A DNA stretch of 64,000 nt. Origin: Mesostigma viride. Its lineage: Eukaryota; Streptophyta; Mesostigmatophyceae; Mesostigmatales; Mesostigmataceae. The notes under the pieces were generated by a model. It searched no databases. It was not told the origin of the DNA and saw nothing but the letters and a program-made list of their open reading frames with translations. Of the stretch, positions 33,574 to 44,254 are shown one piece after another. The stretch spans positions 900,478-964,477 of the forward strand of contig RPFO01001162.1 in the NCBI GenBank assembly GCA_009746045.1, written 5' to 3'. A program made the position numbers and the translations under genes. Numbering within the stretch: the first letter of the stretch is position 1; each line of letters opens with the position of its first letter.

Positions 33574-36500
33574 GTGCCCGCCATCTTGCACGATGTGCTC
33601 GAGCTTGCGGGCATCCCCCATGTCTGGCACCCTGCTGGTCCGCGCCGCCGTCTTCTCTCCGCCGATGAGATCGCCCGACTGCCGAGCTGGGAGCTGGGGT
33701 GGGACGCGGCGCCCGCCCACTACGGGCCGGCCCACTTGGTGGATGTCACTGCCAGCGGCCCCTCCTGCCCCATCTGCTTGGACCTGCCTCGCCCTGGTGA
33801 CGGTCTCTGCCGCCTCCCTGCTTGCGGCCACGTCTTCCATCAAGCTTGCATCGCCACGAGCTTGCACACGACCTCCGCCACCTGCCCCCTTTGCCGGGCC
33901 GCGGTCCTTTCCCCCTTGCCTCCTGGCGTTCTCCCGCTGGGGCCCTCGCCCGTGTCCGTGCGCCGCCAGTCCCACGCGCCTGCCCCGACACCTGCCTCCC
34001 CTGTGCGTGGTCGTGGGTCGCGCGCCGGCTTGGCTGCCTCCTCCAGCGCCCCCCTCCCGGCCGTGGGGGCCGTCCCCGCGCCGGTCTTGTCCTCGGCTGC
34101 CACGAGCCCTGCTGACCGCCCGGCGGCCGGCCCCGCCCTGGGTTCCGCTGCAGCTGTAGTTCCTCTGGCTGAGGGTGCTCCCGACCCCTCCCCCTCTCGA
34201 CCCGGGCCGGCCCAACCGGGTGGGCGCACCCCCTCAGATGGCTTCCATTATTGCCAAGTCGATGGTCCCCTTGGTGACCCGTGTGGCGCGCGCCTGCCCA
34301 ACCGGAATTCGTTGCTGGTGCACATTCGGGCTTCCCACCCCCACATCACGGAGGCCGCCATGCGCGCCATGGACTGCTACCGCTGCCCGGCAGCCCATTG
34401 CCAGCGGATTTTTTCGATCCACGGGCGGTACCAGCATGAGCGGCAGTGCCGCCGCCAAACCCCCCAGAACGGCCTGCCCGGCGGCCCGGCGGCCGCACCG
34501 GCCTCCCGGTCCGGGGCGGCCCCTCGGTCGGCCCCTGCCCCTCCACCGGCATCGCAGGGTACGAGCGATCCGGGGGACCTCTCGGCAGGCTGGGCATTCC
34601 TGGCCACGCTCCCTTTTGCCGCCTGTGCGCGCAACCCTTGCATGACGCTCCCGGACGTCCCTCACCGCGCCCGGAGCTTGTTTACGCGCTGCGCCCTGCT
34701 TTCCCTGGCCCGGATGCATAGTCACCCTCTCGACGAACTCGGCCACAAGCTGTTTCTCGTCACCCCCCGGCTCCTCTTAGCGCCGTTGGAGCGGGGCGTG
34801 CGTGGCGTACAGGGTGCGGTCATCGCTCGCTGCCGGCGGTTCCTCCTCGGGGATTGGGAAGGGCTGTGGGCGCTGCAGCCTCCGGCCTCCACCCGGGTGT
34901 CGGGGGCCGCCTCCTTTGCCCGGGTGGAAGCTGACGTCATGCGGTTGGTGAAGGTAGGTGAATTGAGCCGGGCCATGCAAAAGCTTGAACTGACCGCGTT
35001 GGCTCCCTCCACTCCCCCGACCCTGCAGGCTTTGCGCGACCTTCACCCCGACGAACCGGCCTTTGCGGTGCCCGCCCCGGCCACCCCCCCGCCCCCGCCT
35101 ATTGTCCTGGACCTGGACATCTTCACGGCTGTGCTGAAGGATCTGCCGAACGCCTCCTCCACCGGCCCCTCAGGCTGGCGCTACGAGCACCTCTCCGTGA
35201 TGGCGGGCCATGGCGGGGCGACCGCACTCTTTGAGGCTGCCGCCGACTTGGCCGCGGGGTCCCTGGCCCCCGCGGCGCGCCCTTGGCTGGCTGGGGCACG
35301 CCTCATTGCCCTCCTGAAAGACGACGTCCCCCCGCCTGCTGGCCGCGTTCGTCCCATTGCTTGCGGCGAGGTCCTACGCAAGCTGGTGAGTAAGGTCATT
35401 TGTCGCCAAAAGGCCCCCGAGTTTCGCGCCTACTTCTGCCCCAACCGGAGTGATACTGAGGAGTCCGTCGCGGCCCAGCTTGGCGTCGCCACCAAAGGGG
35501 GCAGCGACATCATCGTGCACACAGTTCAGGCCTACCTCGAGACGCATCCGACCCATGTGGCGCTGAAGGTGGATTGCCACAATGCGTTCAATGCTGTCAC
35601 CAAGGCTAGCATCTTTGAGGCCGTCGGCGAGGCGTTCCCTGACCTTCTTGCGTGGACAGCAGCCTGCTACGGCGAACCCACTCAACTCTCCTTCCTCATG
35701 GAGGATGGGACGTTCGCCGACATCGCTTCCCGCACGGGAACCCAGCAAGGTGACCCCCTCGGCCCCTTTTACCTGTCTGCCCCGCTGCACAAGGCTCTCC
35801 AAGGTGTCCACGCTGCGCACCCGGATGTCGTGCTCCTCGCCTACATGGACGATATCCATGCCCTTGGCCCGGCCGACGCTGTGGTTGCCGCCCTGGCTGC
35901 CCTTGAAGTGGCCATGGCGGCCATCAACCTTCGGCTCACCCTCCCCAAGTGTGCAGTCTTTTCGCCCCAGGGGGACTGCTCTGGCTTCCCCGCGGCTATC
36001 CCGGGGGCATTGGCGCGGGCGCGTGGTTTCTCGTGCCTGGGCGTCCCTGTGGGTGACCCTGACTACGTCGAAGAGGAGCTCCGGGCCACCGTGGAACAGC
36101 GCACCCATGTCCTTGAGACTTGGGCGCGCCTCAAGGACCCCCAGACCAAAGGGCTCCTCCTGTGGTTTTGCGCCCACCCGCGGGTGGTTCACTGGCTCCG
36201 TGGCGCTCCCCCCCACTTGGTGCGGCTTGCCGCGGAAGGCCATGACGAGCGCATTCAGGCCGCCTTGCAGGTGCTCCTCCCCGGCCCTAGCCTGCCAGCT
36301 CACTCCATGCGCTTGGCCACCCTCCCCTGCCGCATGGGCGGGTGTGGGCTCACCCGCGCCGCCCGCCTCGCCCCCGCCGCCTTCCTTGGCTCTGTTGCTC
36401 AGGCCTGGGCGGAGATCCGCCGGTTGGTCCCCAGCGCCGTCAGCGCCATTCCCGACTTGGTCACCCCATCCCCCTTCCCCTTTGTGCAGGCTGTGCAGGA

Positions 36501-37494
36501 TTCTTACCTCGGGATCCAGCAGGCTTGCGACCTCGTCCGCCCCGCTCAGGCCGTCCACCGTCGCCTGCCCCGGGGCACGCCCGGCGTGTCCACTGTCGTC
36601 AGTCCTAGTGTCTTCCCTGCCTGCGTTCATGAAAAACAACAAAAGACCTACGCGGGTATACTACACTGTGCCGACTGGATGGGTCTGCATGCGAGCTTGA
36701 ACGATCAGGGGAAGGCTTGGCTTCACTCCGTTTCCCTTGAGGGGAGCGTGGGGTCCGCATTCCTGCGCGCCCTCCCCATGAGCCCTTTGTTCACACTGGT
36801 TCCGGCCCTTTACGCCATCGCTCTCCGCCACCAGCTCTTTGCCCCGCAACCTCTCATCACGGCGGGTGCGTCCTGCGGCAGCTGCGGGCTTGCTCTGGAT
36901 ACTACTGGGACGCACTACATCGCGTGCATGGGTGGCCAGCAGAACCAGAACTGGTTCCTCTATCTCCATACCGCTCTCCTCCGGGTGGTGTGTGCCATGG
37001 TTCGGTCGGTCTTTCCCCACTCCACCATTAAGTGCGAGGACGCGGATGGGGCCGCCCTCTACTCACCCAACCACCGCCCCGACATTACCGTGCTTGACTA
37101 CGACGGGCAGGGTTGCCACCTGCTCATCGATGTCTCCGTGGCTCGGCCGCTTTCCGGTCGCCACATCCTCCGGGCGGCTGTGGATGCCGGCGCTGCTGCC
37201 GCTGTGGCTGAGCGCGACAAGTTTGCCTCCTACGGCAATGTGGGGCCCCACCGGGTCATCCCCTTTGTCCTTGAGGAGTTCGGGGCCATGGGCCCCAAGA
37301 CAGCGGAGTTTTTCCACGAGTGCTGCCAGCGCCGTGAAGACCGCCTCGACCTCGAGGGTCAGACCGCCCCGTGGTCGGCCCGCACGTGGTCCTCGTATTG
37401 GCGGCAGCGTCTGTCACTCGCCCTCACTCGCACCGTGGCTGATGTGTTATTCCGCCGCACCCGGGCCGACTTTGTCGCGACCCACGCGGTCTAG
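33574..37494 (+). CDS. R2-like LINE polyprotein: RING finger, C2H2 fingers, reverse transcriptase, endonuclease
   Basis: 1,306 codons open from 33574 without an ATG at the start, which fits joining to the PHD ORF. A RING-H2 finger spans residues 65-107 (CPIC, CGHVFHQAC, CPLC). C2H2-type fingers follow at about 227-292. The RT domain runs from about 515 to 800 with GPSGWRYEHL, RPIACGEVLRKL, LKVDCHNAFN, TGTQQGDPLGP and the catalytic AYMDD at 756-760. A CCHC knuckle CGSCGLALDTTGTHYIAC lies at about 1100. The restriction-like endonuclease has RPD (Asp about 1170) and HLLIDVSVARP (Asp about 1186). These domains copy the RNA by target-primed reverse transcription at an endonuclease nick. Apart from the junction the frame is intact, so it could be active. 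Confidence 0.9.
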   Translation: MPAILHDVLELAGIPHVWHPAGPRRRLLSADEIARLPSWELGWDAAPAHYGPAHLVDVTASGPSCPICLDLPRPGDGLCRLPACGHVFHQACIATSLHTTSATCPLCRAAVLSPLPPGVLPLGPSPVSVRRQSHAPAPTPASPVRGRGSRAGLAASSSAPLPAVGAVPAPVLSSAATSPADRPAAGPALGSAAAVVPLAEGAPDPSPSRPGPAQPGGRTPSDGFHYCQVDGPLGDPCGARLPNRNSLLVHIRASHPHITEAAMRAMDCYRCPAAHCQRIFSIHGRYQHERQCRRQTPQNGLPGGPAAAPASRSGAAPRSAPAPPPASQGTSDPGDLSAGWAFLATLPFAACARNPCMTLPDVPHRARSLFTRCALLSLARMHSHPLDELGHKLFLVTPRLLLAPLERGVRGVQGAVIARCRRFLLGDWEGLWALQPPASTRVSGAASFARVEADVMRLVKVGELSRAMQKLELTALAPSTPPTLQALRDLHPDEPAFAVPAPATPPPPPIVLDLDIFTAVLKDLPNASSTGPSGWRYEHLSVMAGHGGATALFEAAADLAAGSLAPAARPWLAGARLIALLKDDVPPPAGRVRPIACGEVLRKLVSKVICRQKAPEFRAYFCPNRSDTEESVAAQLGVATKGGSDIIVHTVQAYLETHPTHVALKVDCHNAFNAVTKASIFEAVGEAFPDLLAWTAACYGEPTQLSFLMEDGTFADIASRTGTQQGDPLGPFYLSAPLHKALQGVHAAHPDVVLLAYMDDIHALGPADAVVAALAALEVAMAAINLRLTLPKCAVFSPQGDCSGFPAAIPGALARARGFSCLGVPVGDPDYVEEELRATVEQRTHVLETWARLKDPQTKGLLLWFCAHPRVVHWLRGAPPHLVRLAAEGHDERIQAALQVLLPGPSLPAHSMRLATLPCRMGGCGLTRAARLAPAAFLGSVAQAWAEIRRLVPSAVSAIPDLVTPSPFPFVQAVQDSYLGIQQACDLVRPAQAVHRRLPRGTPGVSTVVSPSVFPACVHEKQQKTYAGILHCADWMGLHASLNDQGKAWLHSVSLEGSVGSAFLRALPMSPLFTLVPALYAIALRHQLFAPQPLITAGASCGSCGLALDTTGTHYIACMGGQQNQNWFLYLHTALLRVVCAMVRSVFPHSTIKCEDADGAALYSPNHRPDITVLDYDGQGCHLLIDVSVARPLSGRHILRAAVDAGAAAAVAERDKFASYGNVGPHRVIPFVLEEFGAMGPKTAEFFHECCQRREDRLDLEGQTAPWSARTWSSYWRQRLSLALTRTVADVLFRRTRADFVATHAV

Positions 37495-37917
37495 ATTCCT
37501 TCCAGGCCTGCATGGTGGGCCGGCAGCGCTGTTGCTGCGTGTAGTTTTGTGATGTATAGTTAGTTGTACCTTGTGCCGCTGGCGTGATCCTTGGATGTCT
37601 GTGTCAGATTACTATTAATTTCTTCAGGGTTATTCTCCCAGTCATCGGTTTTTTCCTTATGTTGCATGCCTATCTCACCTTCGTAATCTATCATTCTCAA
37701 TGAATATATGTGAGGTTGTGATATATCATGGCTTAGGGCAACTCATGGACATGCTTGCCCCCCAAGGACAGCCATTGGATTTTGCTAGGTTGTACAGGGG
37801 CTGGTTTACAAAATAGGTGAGTTACTGCCGATTTATCGGCAGCATTTCCGCCCATTTAGGGGTTAATACATTTCGCTTCATGTGTATGTTGTGTGTTGTT
37901 AATATACCTTCCAGCAG

Positions 37918-38670
37918 GCTAAAAAAAAGGCGACGACGACATTCCAGGATCCCAAGAAGCTTATTGACAGAAAGAATAAGGTGAAGACTATCTGTGATAT
38001 TGGCGACCTCATCCTAGGCAAGCCCCCTAAGGATGTTACGATTGGTGCCGGGGAGTTTCGCAAGTATCTCGCCCAACTACGCGTTGAAGCGGCGGCCGAT
38101 TTCGCAAAGCAATCTGACACCTTCAACGGTGAGCTGGCCTATGATTTCGTCAACCAAGTCAAGTCCAAGGGCACCGAAAAGTTCAAGTGGAAACCAAAGG
38201 AGTACACGGAGGCGAAGGTGGACAAGGTCATCAAGTTCATGAAGTTGGATCTCAAGAGAAGGGATCGTGAACGGGCGAAGCTGCTTGAGGGTCAGGCAAA
38301 AGCGTCCAAAAAGAAGAGGGATGCGGATAAAAAGGAGAAGGGGAAGGATAAGGGGGTGGAAATGGAGGATGACGCGGCCGGGGGGAGAAGGGCGGGAAGG
38401 GAAAGAAGGGGAAGAAGGCGGGAGAAAAGGAAGAGGTGCGTTTTTCGCGGAATTTTTTATTTAGAGGGGTAGCTCTGTGGAGTGAACCTTTTTACCTTCT
38501 CCGTGCTTTGCACCCTATTCGGTATTTTTTGTCTGCACGCCGACTATTTGCAAACGTTAAACTATTTATTGTTTTCCTGTCTCATCTTCGTCAATGTCTT
38601 CCTCCAGGGTGGCGAGGGGGAGAAAGGCGGAAAAGGAAAGAAGGGGAAGAAGGCGGGAGAAAAGGAAGCG
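37918..38670 (+). CDS. Giant cargo gene, exons after element B
   Basis: Exon 37918-38435 starts AKKKATTTFQDPKK and reads VTIGAGEFRKYLAQLRVEAA and AYDFVNQVKSKGTEKFKWKP. It then becomes lysine-rich. Near its end six G at 38380-38385 put the last 50 bases out of frame. With seven it would read EKGGKGKKGKKAGEKEE, matching the next exon. Exon 38608-38670 (21 codons) reads GGEGEKGGKGKKGKKAGEKE. Both donors are GTGCGT and both following introns carry the palindrome (38466-38488, 38698-38720). The two look like a duplicated exon-intron unit. Confidence 0.6.
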
Positions 38671-38839
38671 GTGCGTTTTTGGTGATTTAGATTCAGAGGG
38701 GTAGCTCCGTGGAGTGACCCTTTTTACCTTCTGTGTTCTTAGCACCCTACTCTGAGATTTTCCTACGCTCGCGGACTATATGAATACGTTAAACTATTTA
38801 TTGCTTTCTTGTCTCATGTTCGTCAATGCCTTCGTTCAG

Positions 38840-40776
38840 GGTGCCGAGGGGGAAGGAGACGGTGACGGAAGGTTGGCCGGCAATGATGCCGTTTTTGCAC
38901 TCGTCAAGGAGATGCTTAACTACGTCGAAGCCAGGGGCAAGGCGCCGGCGTCGGATATATTAAAGTGGCCTACCTTCTCCCCTTTTCTTGAGCTTCTGAA
39001 AGCACTTTCAAAGCTCTTCAAGGAGGGGATCCTGACGAGTAGTGGAAAGGTGGACAAGGAGCCGATCATCAAAGATTGGAAGATGGCAACGACCGTGGAC
39101 TCCGAGAAGGAGATCAGGGACAAAGCCATTCGGGACGCGAATGCTGTGCGGGAATCCCGTTGGATTCGACCGAGTGACTTCATCGATACCGGTTGCAATA
39201 GCATGCGCATTCACACCGTCAACGGGCTGATTTTGCCTGACAACATGAGGCAGCGGTTGCTAAGCGATGAGGTGTTCAGGGAGAACGGGCGCATCTTGCT
39301 GAATGCAAAGACAAACAGTTTGCATTTTAAGGTGTGCATCCCTGTGTGGCAGTTCGCCTTTCAAGCGCTTGCGGAAACCAAGCCAAGCCTCTTCGCCAAA
39401 CACATCACGTCCACCGGCCCTTACCGGGATTGGCTGAAAAAATGCCATGGCGCTAGGACTGACGCGGAGTTCGTGGGCTCGCGTTACTTTCGCCCCTTGT
39501 CCGACAAGGAGATTGAGAAGTATCTTGGAACCAAGTCCACCGCTTCTTTCCTCAAGAGAGGTGTTGAGTTCCGGACCTATGCACGAGTCGGGGAACAAGA
39601 CGACGTTCTGCCCTTTGATTTTCAACCAAGGGAGGTCTTCAGCCTAATAATTAATTAATTAATTAATTAAACTCGTGCTCCCGTTGGGGAGTCACGGAGC
39701 ACCGAAGTGCTTTTAATCCCTGTGTGTGCACTACAGGAGAAAGGGCAGAGACCCCCAGTCTCCTTCATGCCAAAGGCATGCCACAGCTGCAATCGGGCGC
39801 GGCTAGCTAAAAGGACAGGCTAACGATCCGGCAAACTGTGGGTGCAATAAGACCCATGTGAGCATGTCATAGCAAGGAGCGTGGGCAAGTAATCTGAACA
39901 TAGCCAGGGCGTAGCATGGCTGTACTAGAACTAGGCTAAGGCTATGGCTGGTTGTGTACCGTGCGTTGGCGGCACGTGACTAGGTTTGTTGGCACAGCTA
40001 GGCAAACATTCTAGGCATGGCTGCCTTAGCGACAGTGACTCCAATGGTTACAAGCTAGGGCTATTGCTATTCTAGCCCGCTGGGGGCGTCCACATCTTGT
40101 GGTTGATCATCAGGTCCCCGCCCCTCCAGTACACCTTGGGCTTCTGGGGGTCCTGCTTATGGCGGAGGTATTCCGGCCACAGGTCGCGTCGCTGCTGTTG
40201 CTGAGCGGGGGTTAGGTCGTCATCCAGCGTCCAGGTGAGGTCGTGCAACCGCTTGCGACGAGAGAGGAACCGCTGCTTATCCTCAGGGGAGATGAAGGTG
40301 AGCAGGACTGGTGGGGTGGCCGCCTTGTCCCGTGAGTGGGGAAGGCGGTGGCACCCACGCAGTTCTACCTCACCTACCAGGCCCATGAGGGTAAGAAGCT
40401 GTTTCTTGATCTCGTCAGCCTAATAAGCCAGGCCTCCTTAAAGGCATTCGACCCAAGATTTCACGAAGAACATCCTGATGGCGAATATCTCGTTCTTCGA
40501 TATGCGGTGGTCGACGGAAACCACTATTTCAAGGGTTTAAAGTCTTTCAAGCAATTGGAGGGGGAATGGACGCCCGGTGTGACACATGTTAAGAAACTAA
40601 TGTGTGAAGGGGGGGCAGCGTCTGAGAACGCGAAGGACAGTGCCGCGGCGGCTAAACTTTTCTCATCCCTTATGGAACAATTCCATACTGGGTACGGGGG
40701 AACGAACGTCATTCTGCTTCGGGGGGCCGACCTTCTTCCAAATTGGGACGAGTGTAAAAAGTTCCCGGAAATATCT
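38840..40776 (+). CDS. Giant cargo gene, globular exon interrupted by a LINE
   Basis: The exon starts after CGTTCAG at 38839. It reads GAEGEGDGDG, NYVEARGKAPASDILKWPTF, RWIRPSDFIDTGCNSMRIHT, IPVWQFAFQALAETKPSLFA and FDFQPREVFSLI. The frame is then cut at 39649 by the antisense LINE and resumes at 40426 as SQASLKAFDPRFHEEHPDGE, LVLRYAVVDGNHYFKGLKSF and NVILLRGADLLPNWDECKKF. The donor GTAAGT is at 40777. With the LINE and its TSD removed it is one exon of about 387 codons. A transcript with the LINE would stop at the TAA repeats just after FSLI. No family recognised. Confidence 0.6.
39650..40414 (-). mobile_element. 5'-truncated LINE in an exon, 11-bp TSD
   Basis: The TSD TCAGCCTAATA lies at 39639-39649 and 40415-40425. 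The (AATT)n tail is at the left, followed by antisense 3' UTR and the last 104 codons of ORF1 (40072-40386), matching the C-terminus of the protein at 22901-24274 by eye. It is 765 bp. Near-identity with the full-length copy marks it as a recent insertion. Confidence 0.9.
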
Positions 40777-41108
40777 GTAAGTGGTAGTTGTATCTATGGC
40801 AATGGTGACGCTGCAGTTCCACCACTTCGTCGTGTTATGTCGAGTAAGGGTCGCACTGTGGAGTGACCATGTCAAAAGTCTTCCTTTATCATGCATTATA
40901 AATGCGGGAAGTCGCACACAGAAACGACAATGGCAGTCAAACTCTCATCCCGACATATTTCTGGGGTGGTTTCGCAGAGTGACCCTAACTTACCGATTTC
41001 GGCGCTGAAGACCATTTTTCGCGCTCCCGTGCGTTCATAACGTCACGCTGCAAGTCGACCCTTGAATTGTTCTTGTGTGTCAATTTTTCGTTCCTCTGTT
41101 CGTGACAG

Positions 41109-43080
41109 GAGGTTGGGAAGAAGAAGCTGGATCGCCTATTCGAAATCTCCAAGGGCGCCAATGCCGAAGATCAGGCGGTAGCGGATCGGACGCTTGGGCA
41201 GGCGCTTCTGGATGTTTGGAATTACAACAGGCTGTACTTGCACGGCGTCGTGAAGCAGGGCAAAGGGCATTTTATTCCCGATGGCCATTACACGAACCTG
41301 CTGGCGTACATCCTGCCGGCCACCAAACAATCAGTCGGGAGGGAAGGGAGTTTGGAGGGGAGTAAGGAGGATAAGGGGGAGTTGAGGGAGGAAGAAGGCG
41401 AGCGGAAAAAAAACAAGGCCCAACCTTCCCAAATTTCAAATTACAATCGAGTTCTGGCGAACACCTTCCTGCGCCTCACAAAGGCCAGGCCGGATGATGA
41501 GAATGACGTCACACCAGCTTCTGAGGAGACTATGACTCTCAGATGCCGGTTCGCTAACGCCGAGGGCACCAAGAAGGGGCAAAAGGTGTCCTGGACGTCT
41601 GTAAGGAACCTGGCGTCGTTTCCGATGATGGACGCTGTGTGTGAATGCATCATGAGTGGGGAGGTTGGGCCCGAAAAGCTGTCAAAGTTGGTGGAGTTGG
41701 CCAAGGACGTACTTGAGTGCGTTCGCCAATTCATCCTTATTAAGTTTCAGGAAAAGCCCGACTTGGATGGCGAATGTAAGGGGGGGCTGATATGGAGTAC
41801 AAGGCTTCTCGCTTATTTGAAGAGGTGTTCGGCTTACGACTACTTGGGCGGATGCCAAGGAACAAGGACGTCGTCGATCGATTCCTTGCATTTTGGGAGA
41901 AGGCCGTCATCATCACGCGCAATGTCGCCTACCTCTTAAAGTCCGAAGGTCTTGCCAATCACCTAAGGATTCCGAGAAAGGATCTGATGGATAGCAAAAT
42001 CGATCTAGTGGATCTCCTCGACAAAACCGCTCCGAACTTCAGCATGAAGGGTTCGCACGGCCTTCTGGACAAGGACTTGTATCTCCACTATCAAAAAAAG
42101 ATGGAAGGAGGGGAAGGGAAGAAGGAGGCGGTTGTTGAGGCGAAGGAGAAAGTTGCAGGGAAAGGGGGGAGAAGGTGGAAGAGAAAAGTGCTGAGCCGAT
42201 TGAGTATAACTGGCGCAGCATTTCCTGGGATAAGATGACCGTCTGGTATTCTTCTCATAGTCTCCCTAAAGGCGGCCCTGACAGGAAGAAGGCATTTGTG
42301 AGGAGGGTGGCGGCGGAGGTGGCGGTGGGCGACGGTGAGGGCTTCCCATCCACTTTCGCGAGGCAAGACGATGGCCTGACGCCACTACCGTGCTGTAGAA
42401 TCCTGAATTTGGATGGTGAGTTCGGCCGCAAGTGGACGTCCTTCAAGGACTTCTGGTGGGGTGACCATGACCTCTTTATGGTTCCTCCAAAAAAGACAAC
42501 TGTCGAACGAGCTTCCGGTTACCACAGGAAGCTTATCGAGCTAGCGACGCAGTTTTTCGAGGAGTTGCGTCCCATCGTGGTCGTTTTTGGCGGAAAGAAG
42601 TCATTGGATGGCTTCGAAGACTTACTGGTTCGGATGGGGAAGATGCCTGACGTCTCGTGGACGTCATTGGCGAAGAAGAGGAAGGCTGAGGATGACGCGG
42701 AAGGAGATTCGGATGGGGACGAAGGAGGCGAGGGACAGGGAAAGGAAGGAGGGTCGACTCGCAGAGCGACGTCTACGGGGGGAGAGAAGTCGTCACCGCA
42801 GAAGACGTCTAAGGGGGGAGAGAAGTCGTCACCGCAGAAGACGTCTAAGGGGGGAGAGAAGTCGTCACCGCAGAAGACGCGGGACAAAGGGAAGGGTGGG
42901 CAGCGGCCGTCTGTCCAGCCGCAGCCGGAGTCACACCCTTCCAAAAAGCTTCGAAAGGCAGTTGTTCAAATCTCGGACGACGAAGATGAAGCTGAGCCTG
43001 GCGCTTCTGCCCGGCCTGTCGCTCCTTCCGCGCCTACGCGCGTTTCAAAGTATCCCAAGAAAGAGCTTCGAAGGCAGCCA
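41109..43080 (+). CDS. Giant cargo gene, penultimate exon, first part
   Basis: The exon begins after TTCGTGACAG. It reads EVGKKKLDRLFEISKGANAE, LDVWNYNRLYLHGVVKQGKG, MTLRCRFANAEGTKKGQKVS, ELAKDVLECVRQFILIKFQE, LLDKDLYLHYQKKMEGGEGK and RPIVVVFGGKKSLDGFEDLL. Three GGEKSSPQKTSK repeats near residues 550-590 follow, ending RVSKYPKKELRRQ. Two one-base deficits in G runs (41780-41786, 42164-42169) shift the frame; the duplicate copy at 6361 is open at both points. A 6.8-kb TIR element cuts the exon at 43080; it continues at 49889. Confidence 0.6.
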
Positions 43081-43092
43081 CACCGGGAAGGG

Positions 43093-43700
43093 GGGTGTGA
43101 CATTTTGTGATATTTTGTGACATATCACGTGACATTTTGTGATGTGGATGTGACAAAATGTGACACTTTGTGATTTTTTGTGACAAAACTGTGATATTCT
43201 GTGACATTTCGTGATAAATCATGTGATAAAACCAGCATATTCTGTGATTATCTTTGTGACAAAAACAAGGAATTTATCACAAAATATCAATGTCACGACT
43301 TGACAAAACGCACTGACAAAATCCGTGACATTATCACTGATATATCACGAAAAAAGGGTGACAAATCCGTGACATTATCACAAAAAAAAGGGTGACAAAT
43401 CCGTGACATTATCACGAAAAAAGGGTGACAAATCCGTGACATTATCACTGATATATCAGGAAAAAAAGGGTGACGAAATCCGTGACGTTATCACTGATAT
43501 ATCAGGAAAAAAAGGGTGACGAAATCCGTGACATTGTCACTGATATATCAGGAAAAAAAGGGTGACAAAGCCGTGACAATGTCACTGATAAATCTAGGGA
43601 GAAAACAGTGACATAAAACCACGGGCGATCATGACATATCACACAGATATATCGTGACATATCACACGGATATATCAGAACACATTCCAAAGCAAAACGG
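43093..43700. repeat. Left subterminal repeat cluster of the 6.8-kb element
   Basis: Dozens of TGTGACA, TGTGATA, TTTGTCAC and TATCAC words occur in both orientations. They include near-tandem units of about 50-60 bp containing AAAAAAGGGTGACAAATCCG and GTGACATTATCAC from about 43310 to 43600. A matching cluster lies at 49575-49875. This is the usual layout of transposase binding sites near element ends. Confidence 0.8.
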
Positions 43701-44254
43701 ATGAAAAGCACACCTCGCGATTTCTTTATTACAAATATAAAGATAAATGTAACAGATCTTCATTCTTCATTCTTGATTCTTCATTCTTCAACAGTGATTA
43801 TCGATCAGTGACAATTTGCAAACGCCGGCTTGGCGCTTGTCGTTGCGTGACAGAAATCTCAGAATGTTCCTGGAATGCAATAAAAAACGCACATGCGCAA
43901 GAAACATGAACGGATGGTTGGTGTCAGCTGTCTCATCTGCCACCGCACCCTAGAAAACCAATTCATGAACAAGAAAGCGCTCGATATAGATCAAGAAAAC
44001 AAAAACAAACCTGCGCAGCCGTGGCGCCTAGATGACGATGTTAAGTGGACGACGACGAGGAGGCCGGCACCTTGTCTCCCTGTGAGCAGAAAAAAAAAGG
44101 CAAGTTTGAACACTCAAGATTTGTCATAGCCTTTCACAGCCTCGATCAATAGAAATGTTGCACATCAAAATCAATGTGTTGCCTAGAACATCCTTGAATG
44201 GGTTTCAAGAACAGCAAGGCGGCCTCCCCCGCCCGCAAACTCATAATCCCAGTG

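Larger units (their letters stand above)
31399..37699 (+). mobile_element. Full-length R2-like LINE with restriction-like endonuclease
   Basis: The 6,301-bp element is bounded by a 13-bp TSD ATGAATATATGTG (31386-31398 and 37700-37712), confirmed by the related uninterrupted sequence in copy A. It has three and a part tandem 231-bp monomers at the 5' end, a GC-rich leader, PHD-finger ORF1 and RING/RT/endonuclease ORF2, and a 205-bp 3' UTR without a poly(A) tail. The protein architecture (zinc fingers before the RT, CCHC and PD-(D/E)xK-type endonuclease after it) is that of the R2/NeSL/R4 class, but insertion here is in another transposon, not rDNA. Confidence 0.9.
29805..37862. mobile_element. 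TTAA-type DNA element, copy B, interrupted by an R2-like LINE
   Basis: CCCCTAAATGG at 29805 and its inverse at 37852-37862 are flanked by TTAA (29801-29804, 37863-37866). The two parts, 29805-31385 and 37700-37862, are the reverse complement of copy A at 9722-11420. Without the 6.3-kb LINE the length is about 1,744 bp. No transposase is encoded. It lies in an intron of the giant cargo gene, so the host element could remain expressible. Confidence 0.85.

Noticed and set aside
35374-36642. 422-codon minus-strand ORF opposite the LINE RT
   Set aside because: It is the complement of the RT domain in GC-rich DNA; the plus strand has all catalytic motifs.
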